DNA of 64,000 nt from Paenibacillus mangrovi (GCF_022898935.1 NZ_JALIRP010000001.1:558001-622000), one strand, 5' to 3'; positions 38,101 to 47,200 are shown, counted from the stretch's first letter. The notes: generated by a model not told the origin, from the sequence alone. A program made the numbers and translations.

Positions 38101-39479
38101 ATAACTACACCAAGGAGATTTTCGGCGAGAAATGCGTGTTCCGTGCTGGGACGATCGGTACGGTGGCAGAGAAAACGGCCTTTGGTTATACGAAAAAGTA
38201 TGAAGAAGACCATCATCAAAGTTGGCGCGGAGCCGAGCTGAGCCGCCTGGCGGCAGGATGTACCGGCGTGAAACGCAGCACCGGCCAGCATCCCGGCGGT
38301 ATCGTTGTCGTTCCGGACTATATGGAAGTGGAAGATATTACTCCCGTTCAATATCCGGCAGACGATACCAATGCAGAATGGAAAACCACTCACTTTGATT
38401 ATCACGCCTTCGATGCGAATCTGCTCAAGCTTGATATTCTGGGTCACGACGATCCGACGATGATGCGGATGCTGCAGGATTTAACGGGCGTGGATCCGAC
38501 AACCATTCCGATGAATGATCCGAAGGTCATGAGTATGTTCAACTCCACAGAAGCGCTTGGCGTCGAACCTTCGCAAATCCGGACACCGGTCGCGACTTAC
38601 GGAGTTCCGGAAATGGGTACGAAATTTGTACGCCAGATGCTGATTGAATCGAAGCCTTCATCCTTTGCCGATTTGCTGCAAATCTCAGGACTGTCCCACG
38701 GAACGGGTGTATGGCTCGGTAATGCCCAGGAACTGATCAAGAATGGAACCTGCAACATCAAAACCGTGATCGGCTGCCGGGATGACATCATGCTCTTCCT
38801 GATTTATAAAGCAGGCATGGATGCCAGTCTGGCCTTTAAAATTACAGAGAGTGTCCGTAAGGGTAAAGGTCTGTCCCAGGAATGGATCGATGAAATGAAA
38901 AGATGCAAAGTGCCGCAGTGGTACATCGATTCATGCCTGAAGATCCAGTACATGTTCCCGAAAGCCCACGCGGCTGCATATGTTATCTCTGCGGTGCGTA
39001 CGGCATTCTTCAAGCTTTATTATCCGATTCATTATTACGCTACCTACTTCTCGGTCCGTGCAGAGGACTTCGACATTGAGCTCTGCTGCCAAGGGTATGA
39101 AGCGATCAACCGTCAGATCGACGAGGTTGAGCAAAAAGGATTCCAGGCAACAACCAAGGAGAAAAGCATGCTGCCGGTGCTGGAAATGGCGCTGGAGATG
39201 ACGTCACGGGGCTTCAACTTCAAGAATTTGGATCTGTACCGTTCGGAAGCTACCCGATTTATCGTGGATGGCGATTCATTGATCCCGCCGTTCTCGGCCA
39301 TGCAAGGAATTGGTGAAAATGCGGCCCGCAATATAGCGGCAGCGCGTGAACATGGGGAATTCCTCTCGATCGAGGACTTCCAGCAGAAGTCCAAGGCAAG
39401 TAAGTCCATTATTGAGCTGCTTACGCAAATGGGCTGCTTCCGTGGTCTTCCGGAAAGCAATCAGCTCTCATTATTCTAG
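35163..39479 (+). CDS. polC: DNA polymerase III alpha subunit, PolC type
   Basis: 1438 residues, the normal PolC size. Order: N-terminal domain, OB fold (about 238-330), PHP domain beginning VEFHLHSTMSTMDA (about 335), a DEDD proofreading exonuclease inserted at about 420 (FDIETTGLS, LVAHNARFDVGFI, HRAIDDTLALAG), PHP remainder, polymerase palm with GSRGSVGSSVVATFLG (about 881), a zinc site (CKNEECKY, CPKCG, about 910-942), catalytic PDIDLNFSGEYQ (about 966-968), fingers, and a C-terminal helix-hairpin-helix. It is the main replicative polymerase of low-GC Gram-positives. Confidence 0.98.
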   Translation: MDKSDEKRKRFELLMKQGEIPPALIDPYFLDGYIEQVETSRSNQEWIISIMKETLVPAEVYRNFCLKLRDKLQHIAKVSFIFKYAPSVDPEEIIHTYWNLFLEWIHREIPSVNGWMARASHTLDGDTLMVNMTDNTSLELARKKQIDQAIIRFFNQYFALPLRVKVQAGEVSRDAYEEFEQKKLQEEREVIQKMITSMEAEARSAEDDGEEVRLQVGYDIKEQPVPIQQIQDEEKKITIQGTIFGLDSKELRNGSTLFMFNLTDFSDSLQMKMFAKTKEDLKIISLLANGKWVKARGRVEYDRFMQIPELVMIPSDLVEVQAPPVRKDNAPEKRVEFHLHSTMSTMDAVTPVDQYIKTAAKWGHKAIAITDHGGVQCYPDAAKAAKKNGIKMIYGVEANVVNDSVPVVLQPQPIELKSATYIVFDIETTGLSITNNKITELAAVKMREGQEIDRYATFVNPHEKIPYHIQQLTNITDEMVKDAPDLEPVLQEFVKFIGDGILVAHNARFDVGFIQASLKEYGMPLLENPALDTLELARLLHPGMKNHRLNTLADKYKVLLESHHRAIDDTLALAGILNGLLADAEKLKGLTMLDRLNDYVGTDLSNTRPFHCGIYALNMTGKKNLFKLISMSHTEYFKRVPCIPKSKLVEMREGLLVISGCEKGEFFETVLNKTVEEAMEVAEFYDILEIQPLTMYMHLVDKGLVGSPTELKTAMKTVCDIGEKLNKPVIATGNVHYLDPRDKLFRDITIHGITGFSPLKDIRKPDAHLRTTDEMLEEFEFLGKEKAMEVVIKNTNDLADRFEELELFPDKLFTPIIEGADDEIRNTCYDTARSIYGEELPEVVVARLEKELEPIIKYGFSANYLISERLVKKSNRDGYLVGSRGSVGSSVVATFLGISEVNPLPAHYICKNEECKYSEWFLDGSVPSGFDLPDKTCPKCGSNLKGEGQDIPFETFLGFKGDKVPDIDLNFSGEYQPHAHNYTKEIFGEKCVFRAGTIGTVAEKTAFGYTKKYEEDHHQSWRGAELSRLAAGCTGVKRSTGQHPGGIVVVPDYMEVEDITPVQYPADDTNAEWKTTHFDYHAFDANLLKLDILGHDDPTMMRMLQDLTGVDPTTIPMNDPKVMSMFNSTEALGVEPSQIRTPVATYGVPEMGTKFVRQMLIESKPSSFADLLQISGLSHGTGVWLGNAQELIKNGTCNIKTVIGCRDDIMLFLIYKAGMDASLAFKITESVRKGKGLSQEWIDEMKRCKVPQWYIDSCLKIQYMFPKAHAAAYVISAVRTAFFKLYYPIHYYATYFSVRAEDFDIELCCQGYEAINRQIDEVEQKGFQATTKEKSMLPVLEMALEMTSRGFNFKNLDLYRSEATRFIVDGDSLIPPFSAMQGIGENAARNIAAAREHGEFLSIEDFQQKSKASKSIIELLTQMGCFRGLPESNQLSLF

Positions 39480-39576
39480 AATTTCCGGGGAAATAAGACG
39501 GTTTCCATCAGCACTTGACAAGGCGAAAAAGGACGCGCATCCCTTGCCGTGTCTGGAAGCAGTCAAGGAGAGATAC

Positions 39577-39605
39577 TTGTCAGTGTTGGCAGACTATGTT
39601 ATAAT
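39577..39605 (+). promoter_or_regulatory. Strong sigma-A promoter of the rimP-nusA-infB operon
   Basis: TTGTCA (39577-39582), exactly 17 bases, then consensus TATAAT (39600-39605) with extended TGT before it. Transcription would begin near 39612, leaving a leader of about 100 bases before rimP. Confidence 0.8.
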
Positions 39606-39639
39606 TTTTTTGGCAATCATGGAGATAAAACCGTTGTTT

Positions 39640-39663
39640 AAAGAGTGGGGCGACCCACTCTTT
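39640..39663 (+). promoter_or_regulatory. GNRA-capped hairpin in the rimP leader (attenuator candidate)
   Basis: AAAGAGTGGG (39640-39649), loop GCGA, CCCACTCTTT (39654-39663): a perfect 10-pair stem closed by a GNRA tetraloop, about 28 bases into the predicted transcript. Only short T-runs follow (ACTCTTTGG), so termination would be weak; attenuation or a processing role is inferred. Confidence 0.55.
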
Positions 39664-39708
39664 ACTCTTTGGTATATAGGATATTGAAAGTCTTGGAGGT
39701 AATAATCT

Positions 39709-40170
39709 TTGAGCACACCGAAGATCAAGGGAATTGTAGAAGAAATGGTCCAGCCTTTTCTGGATGAGCATAACTTTGAACTTGTTGACGTGGAATACGT
39801 TAAAGAAGGCAGCAATTACTTTCTGCGCGTATATGTTGACAAGGAAGGCGGCATTGACATCGATGACTGCGGCATGGTCAGCGAATACCTAAGCCAGAAG
39901 CTGGATGAGAATGATCCTATTCCTACCGCTTATTTTCTGGAGGTATCCTCCCCTGGCGCCGAGCGTCCGCTGAAGAAAAACGAAGACGTGGCCAAAGCTG
40001 TCGGCAAAGATGTGTTTGTGACAGTGTACGAGGCGGTTGACGGCCTGAAGGAATTCGAAGGCCGGCTTCTTTCGTTTGAGAATGAAGAGCTTGTGATCTC
40101 TGCGGGCAAGAAGCAATACACCATTCCGTATGCTAAAGTTGCCAGTGCCAGACTGGCCATTATTTTTTAA
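39709..40170 (+). CDS. rimP: Ribosome maturation factor RimP
   Basis: 153 residues from TTG 39709 after CTTGGAGGTAA. The N-terminal alpha/beta domain contains HNFELVDVEYVKEGSNYFLR, VYVDKEGGIDIDDCGMVSEY and LEVSSPGAERPLKKNED; the C-terminal SH3-like domain ends YAKVASARLAIIF. RimP acts in 30S subunit maturation. It is the first gene of the transcription/translation operon, with nusA downstream after an unusual 247-base gap full of inverted repeats. Confidence 0.94.
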   Translation: MSTPKIKGIVEEMVQPFLDEHNFELVDVEYVKEGSNYFLRVYVDKEGGIDIDDCGMVSEYLSQKLDENDPIPTAYFLEVSSPGAERPLKKNEDVAKAVGKDVFVTVYEAVDGLKEFEGRLLSFENEELVISAGKKQYTIPYAKVASARLAIIF

Positions 40171-40218
40171 GATTATAGAATTTATAAGTTTTCAGCGAAG
40201 CTGAACAATTCTATAATC
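40171..40218. repeat. Perfect 12-bp inverted repeat with nested hairpin (rimP-nusA gap, element 1)
   Basis: GATTATAGAATT (40171-40182) and AATTCTATAATC (40207-40218) are perfect reverse complements; inside is TTCAGC-gaa-GCTGAA (40191-40205). It begins at the base after the rimP stop. The string AGAATTTATAA also occurs at 53825-53835 upstream of spoVFA. Confidence 0.75.
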
Positions 40219-40220
40219 GC

Positions 40221-40283
40221 AAGAAAAACTACATCTAGACGCGGTCTGTCTTCTGAGAGAGTACGTCGATAGACGTTTTTCTT
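40221..40283. repeat. Inverted repeat AAGAAAAAC/GTTTTTCTT (rimP-nusA gap, element 2)
   Basis: Arms at 40221-40229 and 40275-40283, extended inward by TCTAGACG against CGTC-GA-TAGA with a bulge. The arm sequence matches the core of the inverted repeat at 27648-27703, so both may derive from one repeat family. Confidence 0.6.
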
Positions 40284-40284
40284 A

Positions 40285-40332
40285 AAATCCAGGAATTGAT
40301 AAGACTTGCACCAATTGCAAATTCCTGGATTT
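40285..40332. repeat. Perfect 13-bp inverted repeat (rimP-nusA gap, element 3)
   Basis: AAATCCAGGAATT (40285-40297) and AATTCCTGGATTT (40320-40332) are perfect reverse complements; the loop contains TTGCA/TGCAA. It directly abuts element 2. A further weak pair (CGTAAGCTTC against GAAGCcgTTTACG) lies at about 40344-40383, just before the nusA ribosome site. Confidence 0.75.
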
Positions 40333-40417
40333 CTGTCGCGAAACGTAAGCTTCACTTGTAAAGACAGCGAAGCCGTTTACGCTTGGGTGCATGTGATGAA
40401 AGGGGGACTGATTTCCA

Positions 40418-41515
40418 ATGAGTATGGATTTTATTGAAGCAATGAATGAACTGGAAAGAGAGAAGGGAATCAGCAAGGATATTCTGTTTGAGGCTATTGA
40501 GGCAGCGCTGATTTCCAGCTACAAGCGCAATTTTAATACGGCACAGAATGTACGTGTCGACATGAACCGGAATACGGGGGTTATTAAGGTATATGCCCGT
40601 AAGCTGGTTGTGGAAGAGGTGCTCGATCCGCGCACTGAAATCTCATTGCCTGCATCTAGGGAGATCAACCCTCATTTTCAACTTGAGGATATCGCTGAGA
40701 TTGAGGTGACACCTCGAGATTTCGGCCGTATTGCTGCACAAACGGCAAAGCAGGTTGTTACACAGCGGATCCGTGAAGCGGAACGCGGTCTGATCTATAA
40801 CAAGTTCGTGGATAAAGAGGAAGATATCGTAACGGGTACTGTACAGCGTCAGGACTTGCGTAACTTCTATGTGGATCTCGGTAAAGTTGAAGCGGTTCTG
40901 CCGCTTGGCGAGCTGATGCCAAATGAGAAGTTTAAGCATGGTGATCGGATCAAAGCCTACATCACCAAAGTGGAAAACACGACGAAGGGTCCGCAGATCA
41001 TGCTTTCCCGTACGCATCCGGGTCTCTTGAAGCGTTTGTTCGAGCTCGAAGTGCCTGAGATTTTTGACGGCGTGGTTGAAATCCGCTCGGTGGCTCGTGA
41101 AGCGGGCTTCCGTTCCAAAATTGCGGTATATTCCCGCAATCCGGAAGTGGATCCTGTAGGTTCTTGTGTTGGACCTAAAGGCCTCCGTGTGCAGACCATT
41201 GTCAATGAGCTGCGCGGAGAAAAAATTGATATTGTTCGTTTCTCGGAACAGGTTGAGGAATATGTGGCGAATGCTCTGAGCCCATCCAAGGTTCTGGAAG
41301 TGATCGTGTTCGAAGAAGAAAAAATGGCACGCGTGATCGTGCCTGATTACCAGCTGTCTCTAGCTATTGGTATCAAAGGCCAGAATGCACGCCTTGCGGC
41401 CAAGCTGACCGGCTGGAAAATCGATATTAAGAGCGAGAGTCAGGCGGAACAGGAATTCGGCAGACCGAAAACTTCCTCGACTGAAATGCATCAGGATTCC
41501 GTCTCTGTCGATTAA
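40418..41515 (+). CDS. nusA: Transcription termination/antitermination factor NusA
   Basis: 365 residues, the Gram-positive length without the C-terminal acidic repeats of E. coli. The N-terminal RNA-polymerase-binding domain has [20 protein letters not shown]. The S1 domain (about 133-200) includes [18 protein letters not shown] domains follow, with [19 protein letters not shown] and [20 protein letters not shown] carrying the GxxG loops. GAAAGGGGGAC lies upstream of ATG 40418. It controls pausing and termination and heads a block of translation genes. Confidence 0.96.
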   Translation: MSMDFIEAMNELEREKGISKDILFEAIEAALISSYKRNFNTAQNVRVDMNRNTGVIKVYARKLVVEEVLDPRTEISLPASREINPHFQLEDIAEIEVTPRDFGRIAAQTAKQVVTQRIREAERGLIYNKFVDKEEDIVTGTVQRQDLRNFYVDLGKVEAVLPLGELMPNEKFKHGDRIKAYITKVENTTKGPQIMLSRTHPGLLKRLFELEVPEIFDGVVEIRSVAREAGFRSKIAVYSRNPEVDPVGSCVGPKGLRVQTIVNELRGEKIDIVRFSEQVEEYVANALSPSKVLEVIVFEEEKMARVIVPDYQLSLAIGIKGQNARLAAKLTGWKIDIKSESQAEQEFGRPKTSSTEMHQDSVSVD

Positions 41516-41539
41516 TATTACAAGGACGGGGGTCACGCC

Positions 41540-41851
41540 ATGATGAAGCAAAGAAAGGTACCGCTGCGCAAATGCGTGGCGTGCCAGGAAATGATGCCGA
41601 AGAAAGAACTGATCCGCATTGTGAAGACGCCGGAAGACGAAGTGCTGATTGACCTGACTGGCAAGAAGTCGGGACGCGGAGCTTACCTGTGCGGTAAAGT
41701 TTCATGCTTTAAGCTGGCACAAAAAAACAAGTCACTGGATCGTGCCCTGAAGCATCATGTGAAACCGGAGATTTACGCACAACTCGCCGAAGATTTCATT
41801 TCGGTGGAGGATGAATTCCTGGCGGTCAAGGAAAGTTCGGTTGATGAATAA
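41540..41851 (+). CDS. rnpM: RNase P modulator RnpM (YlxR family)
   Basis: 103 residues. Starts MMKQRKVPLRKCVACQEMMP and carries the DUF448 motif KKSGRGAYLCGKVSCF. YlxR is an RNA-binding protein; in B. subtilis it was reported to modulate RNase P, hence RnpM. It lies between nusA and ylxQ and overlaps the latter by 8 bases. AAGGACGGGGG is the ribosome site. Confidence 0.9.
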   Translation: MMKQRKVPLRKCVACQEMMPKKELIRIVKTPEDEVLIDLTGKKSGRGAYLCGKVSCFKLAQKNKSLDRALKHHVKPEIYAQLAEDFISVEDEFLAVKESSVDE

Positions 41852-42167
41852 ATTCTTCTCCCGCCTAGGTCTTGCCATGCGTGCGGGAAAGGTTCAGACC
41901 GGTGACGAAATCGTGCTGAAAGCGATACGGTCTTCAGAAGCAAAGCTTGTTATACTTGCGGGTGACGCATCAGCAAATACACAGAAAAAGTTCCGCGACA
42001 AATGTGGAACATACAACATCCCTCTGGTGATCGGATTTGACCGCGAAAGTTTGGGCACAAGCATAGGAAAACCCGAAAGAGTTGTGCTCGCAATTACGGA
42101 TCAAGGGTTCGCAGAAATGATCTCCAAAAGCTTGGAGATAATGTCGGAGGTGGAGTATATTGAGTAA
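41844..42167 (+). CDS. ylxQ: L7Ae-family ribosomal/RNA-binding protein YlxQ
   Basis: 107 residues from ATG 41844, overlapping the rnpM stop; the frame extends upstream to 41811 without support. The L7Ae/L30e pattern begins [20 protein letters not shown] and continues with [20 protein letters not shown]. Such proteins bind kink-turn RNA. Its stop overlaps the infB start by 8 bases, so rnpM, ylxQ and infB are translationally chained. Confidence 0.9.
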   Translation: MNKFFSRLGLAMRAGKVQTGDEIVLKAIRSSEAKLVILAGDASANTQKKFRDKCGTYNIPLVIGFDRESLGTSIGKPERVVLAITDQGFAEMISKSLEIMSEVEYIE

Positions 42168-44874
42168 ACAAGACAGTAAAGATAAACTGCGTGTGTACGA
42201 ATATGCCAAATCACTAAATATGAGCAGCAAAGAAATTATTACCATTTTAAAAAGACTGAACATTCCCGTGAACAATCATATGAGCGTTATGGAGAATGAT
42301 TCGGTTTCCAAAGTGGAACAATTTTTTCGAGATATCAAATCGAATGCCGCTGCGAAAAGAGAAAGCGGGGAAATTCAAACGTCAGCGAATACATCTTCTA
42401 TAAAAAATGACAATCGGGCAGAGAGCAATCAAGGCAGCCGGCCAGAAGGCCAAAGCCAATCCCAAAAACAACAGGAAAAGCAGGTAGGTATGAATAATAA
42501 ATCTAATCAAACCACAACAAATGGTTCCCAAAGAACCCAGGGCGGGCAGGATTCCCGTAGAAGTCACAGCACAGGCCAAGGTGGACAATCAAGTGGCAGA
42601 CCGCAAGGGCAGCATAACGGAACAGGCGGACGCAGCCAGGGTACTGGTTCCAATACGGGCAACCGCACCCAAGGTACTGGTTCCAATACGGGCAACCGCA
42701 CCCAAGGATCATCTCAAGGCGGACGTCCGCAAGGTTCAAACCAAGGCGGGGCAAACCGCGGTCCGGGCGGACAACAGTCCGGCGGCCAGCGTTCGAACAA
42801 TAACCAGGGACGCCCACAGCAATCCGGAGGTCGTCCACAGCAATCCGGAGGTCGTCCGCAGCAGTCTGGATCCCGTCCTTCTCAAGAAGCCGGTTCAAGC
42901 AATAACATCTCTAGACAAAACGACAACCGCGGCGGCCGTAACCAAAACCAGAATCAGAATCAGAATCAGAATCAGAACCGCGGCAAGGGTGGAAACTCCA
43001 AACGGTTTGAAGACGGTAACGGCAAATCCGGTTCTTTCAATCGTAATAACAACCGCGGCGGCAAAAACAACAGAGGCAGACAGCAGCAAAATCAGCCTCC
43101 TCGCGAAAAAATCGACAACACGCCGAAGAAAATCATTGTCCGCGGCAATATGACCGTAGGCGAAACAGCCAAGCTGCTTCACAAGGATGCTTCTGAAGTC
43201 ATCAAAAAGCTGATTCTGATGGGTGTCATGGCTACAATTAACCAAGAGCTTGATATCGATACCATCCTTCTTCTTGCCGGAGAATTCGGTGTTGAAGTCG
43301 AAGTGAAAATCGTGGTTGAGGATGACCGTTTCGAAACGGTTGAGGAAAATGACGATCCGGCGGATCTGAAATCCCGTCCTCCAGTTGTTACCATTATGGG
43401 TCACGTTGACCACGGTAAAACCACTTTGCTCGATGCGATCCGTTCAACGAACGTTACCGGCGGAGAAGCTGGCGGCATTACGCAGCATATTGGTGCATAT
43501 CAGGTTGAGATCAACAACAAGAAAATCACGTTCCTGGATACACCGGGTCACGAAGCCTTTACGGCCATGCGTGCGCGCGGTGCACAAATTACAGATATCA
43601 CGATTATTGTGGTTGCAGCCGATGACGGTGTGATGCCGCAGACGGTGGAAGCCATTAACCATGCGAAAGCGGCAGAATTGCCGATCATCGTAGCGGTGAA
43701 CAAAATCGACAAACCGTCGGCAAATCCGGACAAAGTGAAGCAAGAGCTGACCGAATACGGTCTCGTTCCGGAAGAGTGGGGCGGGGACACCATTTTCGTC
43801 AACGTTTCAGCGAAACAAAGAATGGGTCTCGAAGACCTGCTGGAAATGATCCTGCTCGTTGCCGAAGTCAACGAATACAAAGCTAATCCGGATAAACGCG
43901 CACGCGGTGCGGTTATTGAAGCCGAGCTGGATAAAGGCCGTGGTCCTGTAGCCCGGATTCTGGTACAGCATGGTACCCTTAAAGTCGGGGATGCCTTTGT
44001 TGCAGGTAACTGTTTTGGGCGTGTACGTGCCATGGTCAATGACAAAGGACGTCGTCTGAAAGAAGCAGGACCATCCACTCCAGTGGAAATTACAGGCTTG
44101 ACTGAGGTGCCTCAAGCAGGCGATCCGTTCATGGTGTTCGAAGACGAGCGCAAAGCTCGTTCCATCGCCGAAAAACGTTCCATTACCCAGCGTCAATCCG
44201 ATTTGGGCAGCAATGTGCGCGTAACGCTGGATGATTTGTTCCAGCATATCAAAGATGGAGAGATCAAAGACCTGAATGTCATTATCAAAGGTGACGTTCA
44301 AGGTTCCGTTGAAGCTTTGAAAGGCTCCTTGGCCAAAATCGAAGTGGAAGGCGTGCGCGTGAAGATCATCCATAGCGGTGCCGGTGCAATTACCGAATCC
44401 GATATTATTCTGGCTGCCGCATCCAATGCGATCGTGATCGGCTTTAACGTCCGTCCGGATCCGCAAGCCGGTGCAACCGCAGAGCAGGAAAAAGTGGATA
44501 TCCGTCTGCATCGTGTTATTTATAATGTTATTGAAGAAATCGAGCAAGCTATGAAGGGCATGCTGGATCCTGAATATAAAGAAGTGGTTATCGGCCACGC
44601 TGAGGTCCGCAACCTGTTTAAGATCAGCAAAGTGGGCACCATTGCCGGCTGTATGGTCACTCAGGGCAAAATTGCACGCAACGCCGAAGTTCGCCTGATT
44701 CGCGAAGGCATCGTTGTTCATGAGGGCAAAATCGATACGCTCAAACGCTTCAAGGATGATGCCAAGGAAGTTGCCCAGGGCTATGAATGCGGCATTACGC
44801 TTGAAAGCTATAATGACCTTAAGGAAGGCGACATTATCGAGGCATTCATCATGGAGGCCGTTGAGCGCAAGTAG
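42160..44874 (+). CDS. infB: Translation initiation factor IF-2
   Basis: 904 residues from TTG 42160, about 7 bases after GGAGGTGGAG. The N-terminal IF2_N domain ([20 protein letters not shown]) leads to a linker of about 260 residues rich in G, Q, N, R and S, made of short internal repeats. A second IF2_N block ([20 protein letters not shown]) precedes the GTPase: GHVDHGKTT (about 414-422), [16 protein letters not shown]-terminal domains bind fMet-tRNA. The protein is longer than B. subtilis IF-2 (716) because of the linker. Confidence 0.97.
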   Translation: MSKQDSKDKLRVYEYAKSLNMSSKEIITILKRLNIPVNNHMSVMENDSVSKVEQFFRDIKSNAAAKRESGEIQTSANTSSIKNDNRAESNQGSRPEGQSQSQKQQEKQVGMNNKSNQTTTNGSQRTQGGQDSRRSHSTGQGGQSSGRPQGQHNGTGGRSQGTGSNTGNRTQGTGSNTGNRTQGSSQGGRPQGSNQGGANRGPGGQQSGGQRSNNNQGRPQQSGGRPQQSGGRPQQSGSRPSQEAGSSNNISRQNDNRGGRNQNQNQNQNQNQNRGKGGNSKRFEDGNGKSGSFNRNNNRGGKNNRGRQQQNQPPREKIDNTPKKIIVRGNMTVGETAKLLHKDASEVIKKLILMGVMATINQELDIDTILLLAGEFGVEVEVKIVVEDDRFETVEENDDPADLKSRPPVVTIMGHVDHGKTTLLDAIRSTNVTGGEAGGITQHIGAYQVEINNKKITFLDTPGHEAFTAMRARGAQITDITIIVVAADDGVMPQTVEAINHAKAAELPIIVAVNKIDKPSANPDKVKQELTEYGLVPEEWGGDTIFVNVSAKQRMGLEDLLEMILLVAEVNEYKANPDKRARGAVIEAELDKGRGPVARILVQHGTLKVGDAFVAGNCFGRVRAMVNDKGRRLKEAGPSTPVEITGLTEVPQAGDPFMVFEDERKARSIAEKRSITQRQSDLGSNVRVTLDDLFQHIKDGEIKDLNVIIKGDVQGSVEALKGSLAKIEVEGVRVKIIHSGAGAITESDIILAAASNAIVIGFNVRPDPQAGATAEQEKVDIRLHRVIYNVIEEIEQAMKGMLDPEYKEVVIGHAEVRNLFKISKVGTIAGCMVTQGKIARNAEVRLIREGIVVHEGKIDTLKRFKDDAKEVAQGYECGITLESYNDLKEGDIIEAFIMEAVERK
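42642..42710 (+). repeat. 33-bp direct repeats inside the infB linker
   Basis: Two adjacent, nearly identical 33-base units encode [11 protein letters not shown] twice in IF-2. Three further 21-base units at about 42817-42879 encode GRPQQSG-type heptads, and CAGAAT hexamers at about 42950-42976 encode NQ dipeptides. Slippage or unequal recombination probably grows and shrinks this linker. Confidence 0.8.
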
Positions 44875-44892
44875 GTAAAGAGGTGAACAGAT

Positions 44893-45246
44893 ATGGCTAA
44901 AATTCGTGTTGGACGTGTTGGCGAACAGATCAAGAAAGAACTGAGCCAGCTCATTCAGACTGAACTTAAGGATCCGCGCATCGGTTTTCTTACCGTTACC
45001 GGTGTGGATGTGACCAACGATTTATCCCAAGCCAAAGTTTATCTCAGCGTGCTTGGAGATGAAGAACAGAAAGCAAACTCGCTGAAAGCTCTGGACAAAG
45101 CCAGCGGTTTCCTCCGCTCGGAGCTTGGCAAGCGAATCCGTCTTCGCCATACGCCGGAGCTGATCTTTAAATTCGATGAGTCGATTGCCTATGGCAGCCA
45201 CATCGAGAAGCTTCTCGGCGAAATTGGCAAGAACGAATCGCATTAA
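44893..45246 (+). CDS. rbfA: Ribosome-binding factor A
   Basis: 117 residues with the type-II KH fold. Key blocks: [53 protein letters not shown] and [20 protein letters not shown]. RbfA acts late in 30S maturation at the 16S rRNA 5' end helix. It is the standard neighbour of infB; RBS AAAGAGGTG. Confidence 0.95.
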   Translation: MAKIRVGRVGEQIKKELSQLIQTELKDPRIGFLTVTGVDVTNDLSQAKVYLSVLGDEEQKANSLKALDKASGFLRSELGKRIRLRHTPELIFKFDESIAYGSHIEKLLGEIGKNESH

Positions 45247-45268
45247 ATACGTTTTAAAGGAGAAGGCA

Positions 45269-46246
45269 ATGCAGACCTATGAACAGTCGCTTGAGCAGGC
45301 CAAAGAGTTTCTGCTGAAGCATGATGATTTTCTAGTAGTGTCGCATATTCAGCCAGATGGAGACGCAGTCAGTTCCACCGTTACAGTGGGCTGGCTTCTC
45401 TCATGTCTGGGCAAAAAATTCACGCTGATCAATGAAGGGCCTATTCCTGAACGAATGCGCTTTTTGCTGATGTCCGATCAAATTGTGAATATGGAGCAGC
45501 AGCCGCCAAGCCGCACCTTTAAGCATGTGATTTGTGTGGATTGCGCCGATTTTGGAAGAGTGGGACAGACAGCGCAGTATTTTGAAGAGGATGCCCTGAT
45601 TCTGAACATCGACCATCATCCAACCAACAACGGATACGGCAGTGCAACACTGATCAAGCCGGATGCCGCTGCGACTGCGGAAATTCTGTATGATTTGATT
45701 TCCACTTTCGAATTTAAATGGACGACTGACATTGCATCGGCAATTTATACGGGGCTTTTGACAGATACCGGAGGATTCCGCTATTCGAATACTTCTCCCA
45801 AGGTAATGCAGATTGCATCCGAGCTGCTCGGATATGGTGTCAACGGACCTGAATTGTCTGAAAACCTACTCGAAGCCATGACGTATCCACAAATGAAGGT
45901 ACTCGTCAAGGCGCTTAACACGCTCGAAATGACGCCTGACGGCAAGGTGTGCTGGGTTTATGTCACGCCGGAGCATATGGCGGAAACCGGAGCGGCAAAT
46001 GAGGATTTGGAGGGGATCGCCAACTATCCCCGCAACATTCATGGCGTGGAAGTCGGCATTTTATTTAAAGTCATTCATGACAATGCGGTGAAAGTAAGTC
46101 TTCGTTCGGCAGGAAAAGTCGATGTGGCGGCTCTTGCACAAAGCTTTGGCGGGGGCGGACATGTTCGCGCGGCAGGCTGCCGTATAGAAGGATCTCTGGA
46201 AACCATAATTCAGCAGGTAGTAGAGCGGGTGAAATCACAATTATGA
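45269..46246 (+). CDS. nrnA: Oligoribonuclease NrnA / pAp phosphatase (DHH-DHHA1 family)
   Basis: 325 residues from ATG 45269 with AAAGGAGAAGG upstream; the open frame also runs back into rbfA, without support. DHH phosphoesterase motifs: VVSHIQPDGDAVSSTV, VCVDCADFGRVG, NIDHHPTNNGYG and GLLTDTGGFRYS. DHHA1 domain motif SFGGGGHVRAAGC. It degrades short RNA oligonucleotides and dephosphorylates pAp. The stop overlaps truB by ATGA. Confidence 0.93.
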   Translation: MQTYEQSLEQAKEFLLKHDDFLVVSHIQPDGDAVSSTVTVGWLLSCLGKKFTLINEGPIPERMRFLLMSDQIVNMEQQPPSRTFKHVICVDCADFGRVGQTAQYFEEDALILNIDHHPTNNGYGSATLIKPDAAATAEILYDLISTFEFKWTTDIASAIYTGLLTDTGGFRYSNTSPKVMQIASELLGYGVNGPELSENLLEAMTYPQMKVLVKALNTLEMTPDGKVCWVYVTPEHMAETGAANEDLEGIANYPRNIHGVEVGILFKVIHDNAVKVSLRSAGKVDVAALAQSFGGGGHVRAAGCRIEGSLETIIQQVVERVKSQL

Positions 46247-47160
46247 GTCTTGAAGGGGTTTTGGCCGTTGATAAGCCGGCAGGTATGACTTCTCATGATG
46301 TCGTAGCCAGAACACGCCGGATTTTGAAAATGAAACGGATCGGCCACACCGGAACATTGGATCCGGAAGTGACAGGCGTTTTACCTCTTTGTCTGGGCAG
46401 AGCGACAAGAATCGTGGAATATATGCAGGAGCTTCCCAAAGAATACGAGGCGACGCTTCGGCTTGGCATGGCTACAGATACCGAGGACTTAACGGGCAGT
46501 ATTATCGAGCAGGTAGATGAGGTATCTGTTACTCCATCTGCGGCTCAGAAGGTGCTTGAATCTTTCATGGGCACCATCTCCCAGGTTCCTCCGATGTACT
46601 CTGCAGTAAAGGTTGATGGAAAACGTCTTTACGAGCTTGCGCGTGAGGGTAAGACCGTGGAACGCAAGAGCCGTGAAGTGACCATATACGAGATTGAAAT
46701 GAAGGGCTTTGAGTGGAACGGCCCGTTTCTGGACATATCGTTCAGAGCACTTTGCTCCAAAGGAACCTACATCCGGACGCTTTGCGTGGATATTGGACGT
46801 GCTCTTGGGCTTCCTGCAACGATGGTCAAGCTGACAAGAACGGTCTCCGCGGGAATTACGTCCTCGGAATGTCTGACGCTTGAGCAGATTGAACAATTGA
46901 TGCAGGCTGGCGAGCTTCAGAAACATTTGATCAAAGTGGACCATGCGATCCGGCATCTGCCCGCCCATATCGTTTCGGATGATAAATCCGCTGCGGCTGT
47001 ACAGGGTCAGAGACTTTCCAGCAGGGCAGTAGAACCTGAGGTTAAGGCTCCGGGCTGTATCCGGCTTTATAATAGTGCAGGCACGTTTCTGGGTATCTTT
47101 GAAAAGCAGGAAGACACAGGGGCAATCGCTCCCGTGAAGGTATTTTTGCCGGAAGTGTAA
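46243..47160 (+). CDS. truB: tRNA pseudouridine(55) synthase
   Basis: 305 residues. Catalytic Asp40 in RIGHTGTLDPEVTGVLPLCL. KPAGMTSHDVV at the start, QVPPMYSAVKVDGKRLYELA and LCSKGTYIRTLCVDIGRALG are all TruB blocks. A C-terminal PUA-like domain (about 240-300) follows. It makes the T-loop pseudouridine in tRNAs. It overlaps nrnA and is followed by ribF. Confidence 0.96.
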   Translation: MSLEGVLAVDKPAGMTSHDVVARTRRILKMKRIGHTGTLDPEVTGVLPLCLGRATRIVEYMQELPKEYEATLRLGMATDTEDLTGSIIEQVDEVSVTPSAAQKVLESFMGTISQVPPMYSAVKVDGKRLYELAREGKTVERKSREVTIYEIEMKGFEWNGPFLDISFRALCSKGTYIRTLCVDIGRALGLPATMVKLTRTVSAGITSSECLTLEQIEQLMQAGELQKHLIKVDHAIRHLPAHIVSDDKSAAAVQGQRLSSRAVEPEVKAPGCIRLYNSAGTFLGIFEKQEDTGAIAPVKVFLPEV

Positions 47161-47200
47161 GCTTTCGGGATATCAAAATCGAATTGCAGGTGAGAACGCT

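Noticed and set aside
37392..38447. 351-codon open frame on the - strand
   Set aside because: Antisense to the conserved core of polC, with no domain or ribosome site.
40171..40332. Insertion sequence or its remnant
   Set aside because: No transposase fragment, no target-site duplication that I can see, and the units are only 48-63 bases long.
42642..42980. Tandem repeats as a CRISPR-like array
   Set aside because: The repeats are multiples of three, adjacent without unique spacers, and encode the IF-2 linker in frame.
47161..47200. FMN riboswitch before ribF
   Set aside because: The gap is only 40 bases, too short for the aptamer, and ribF is within the operon.
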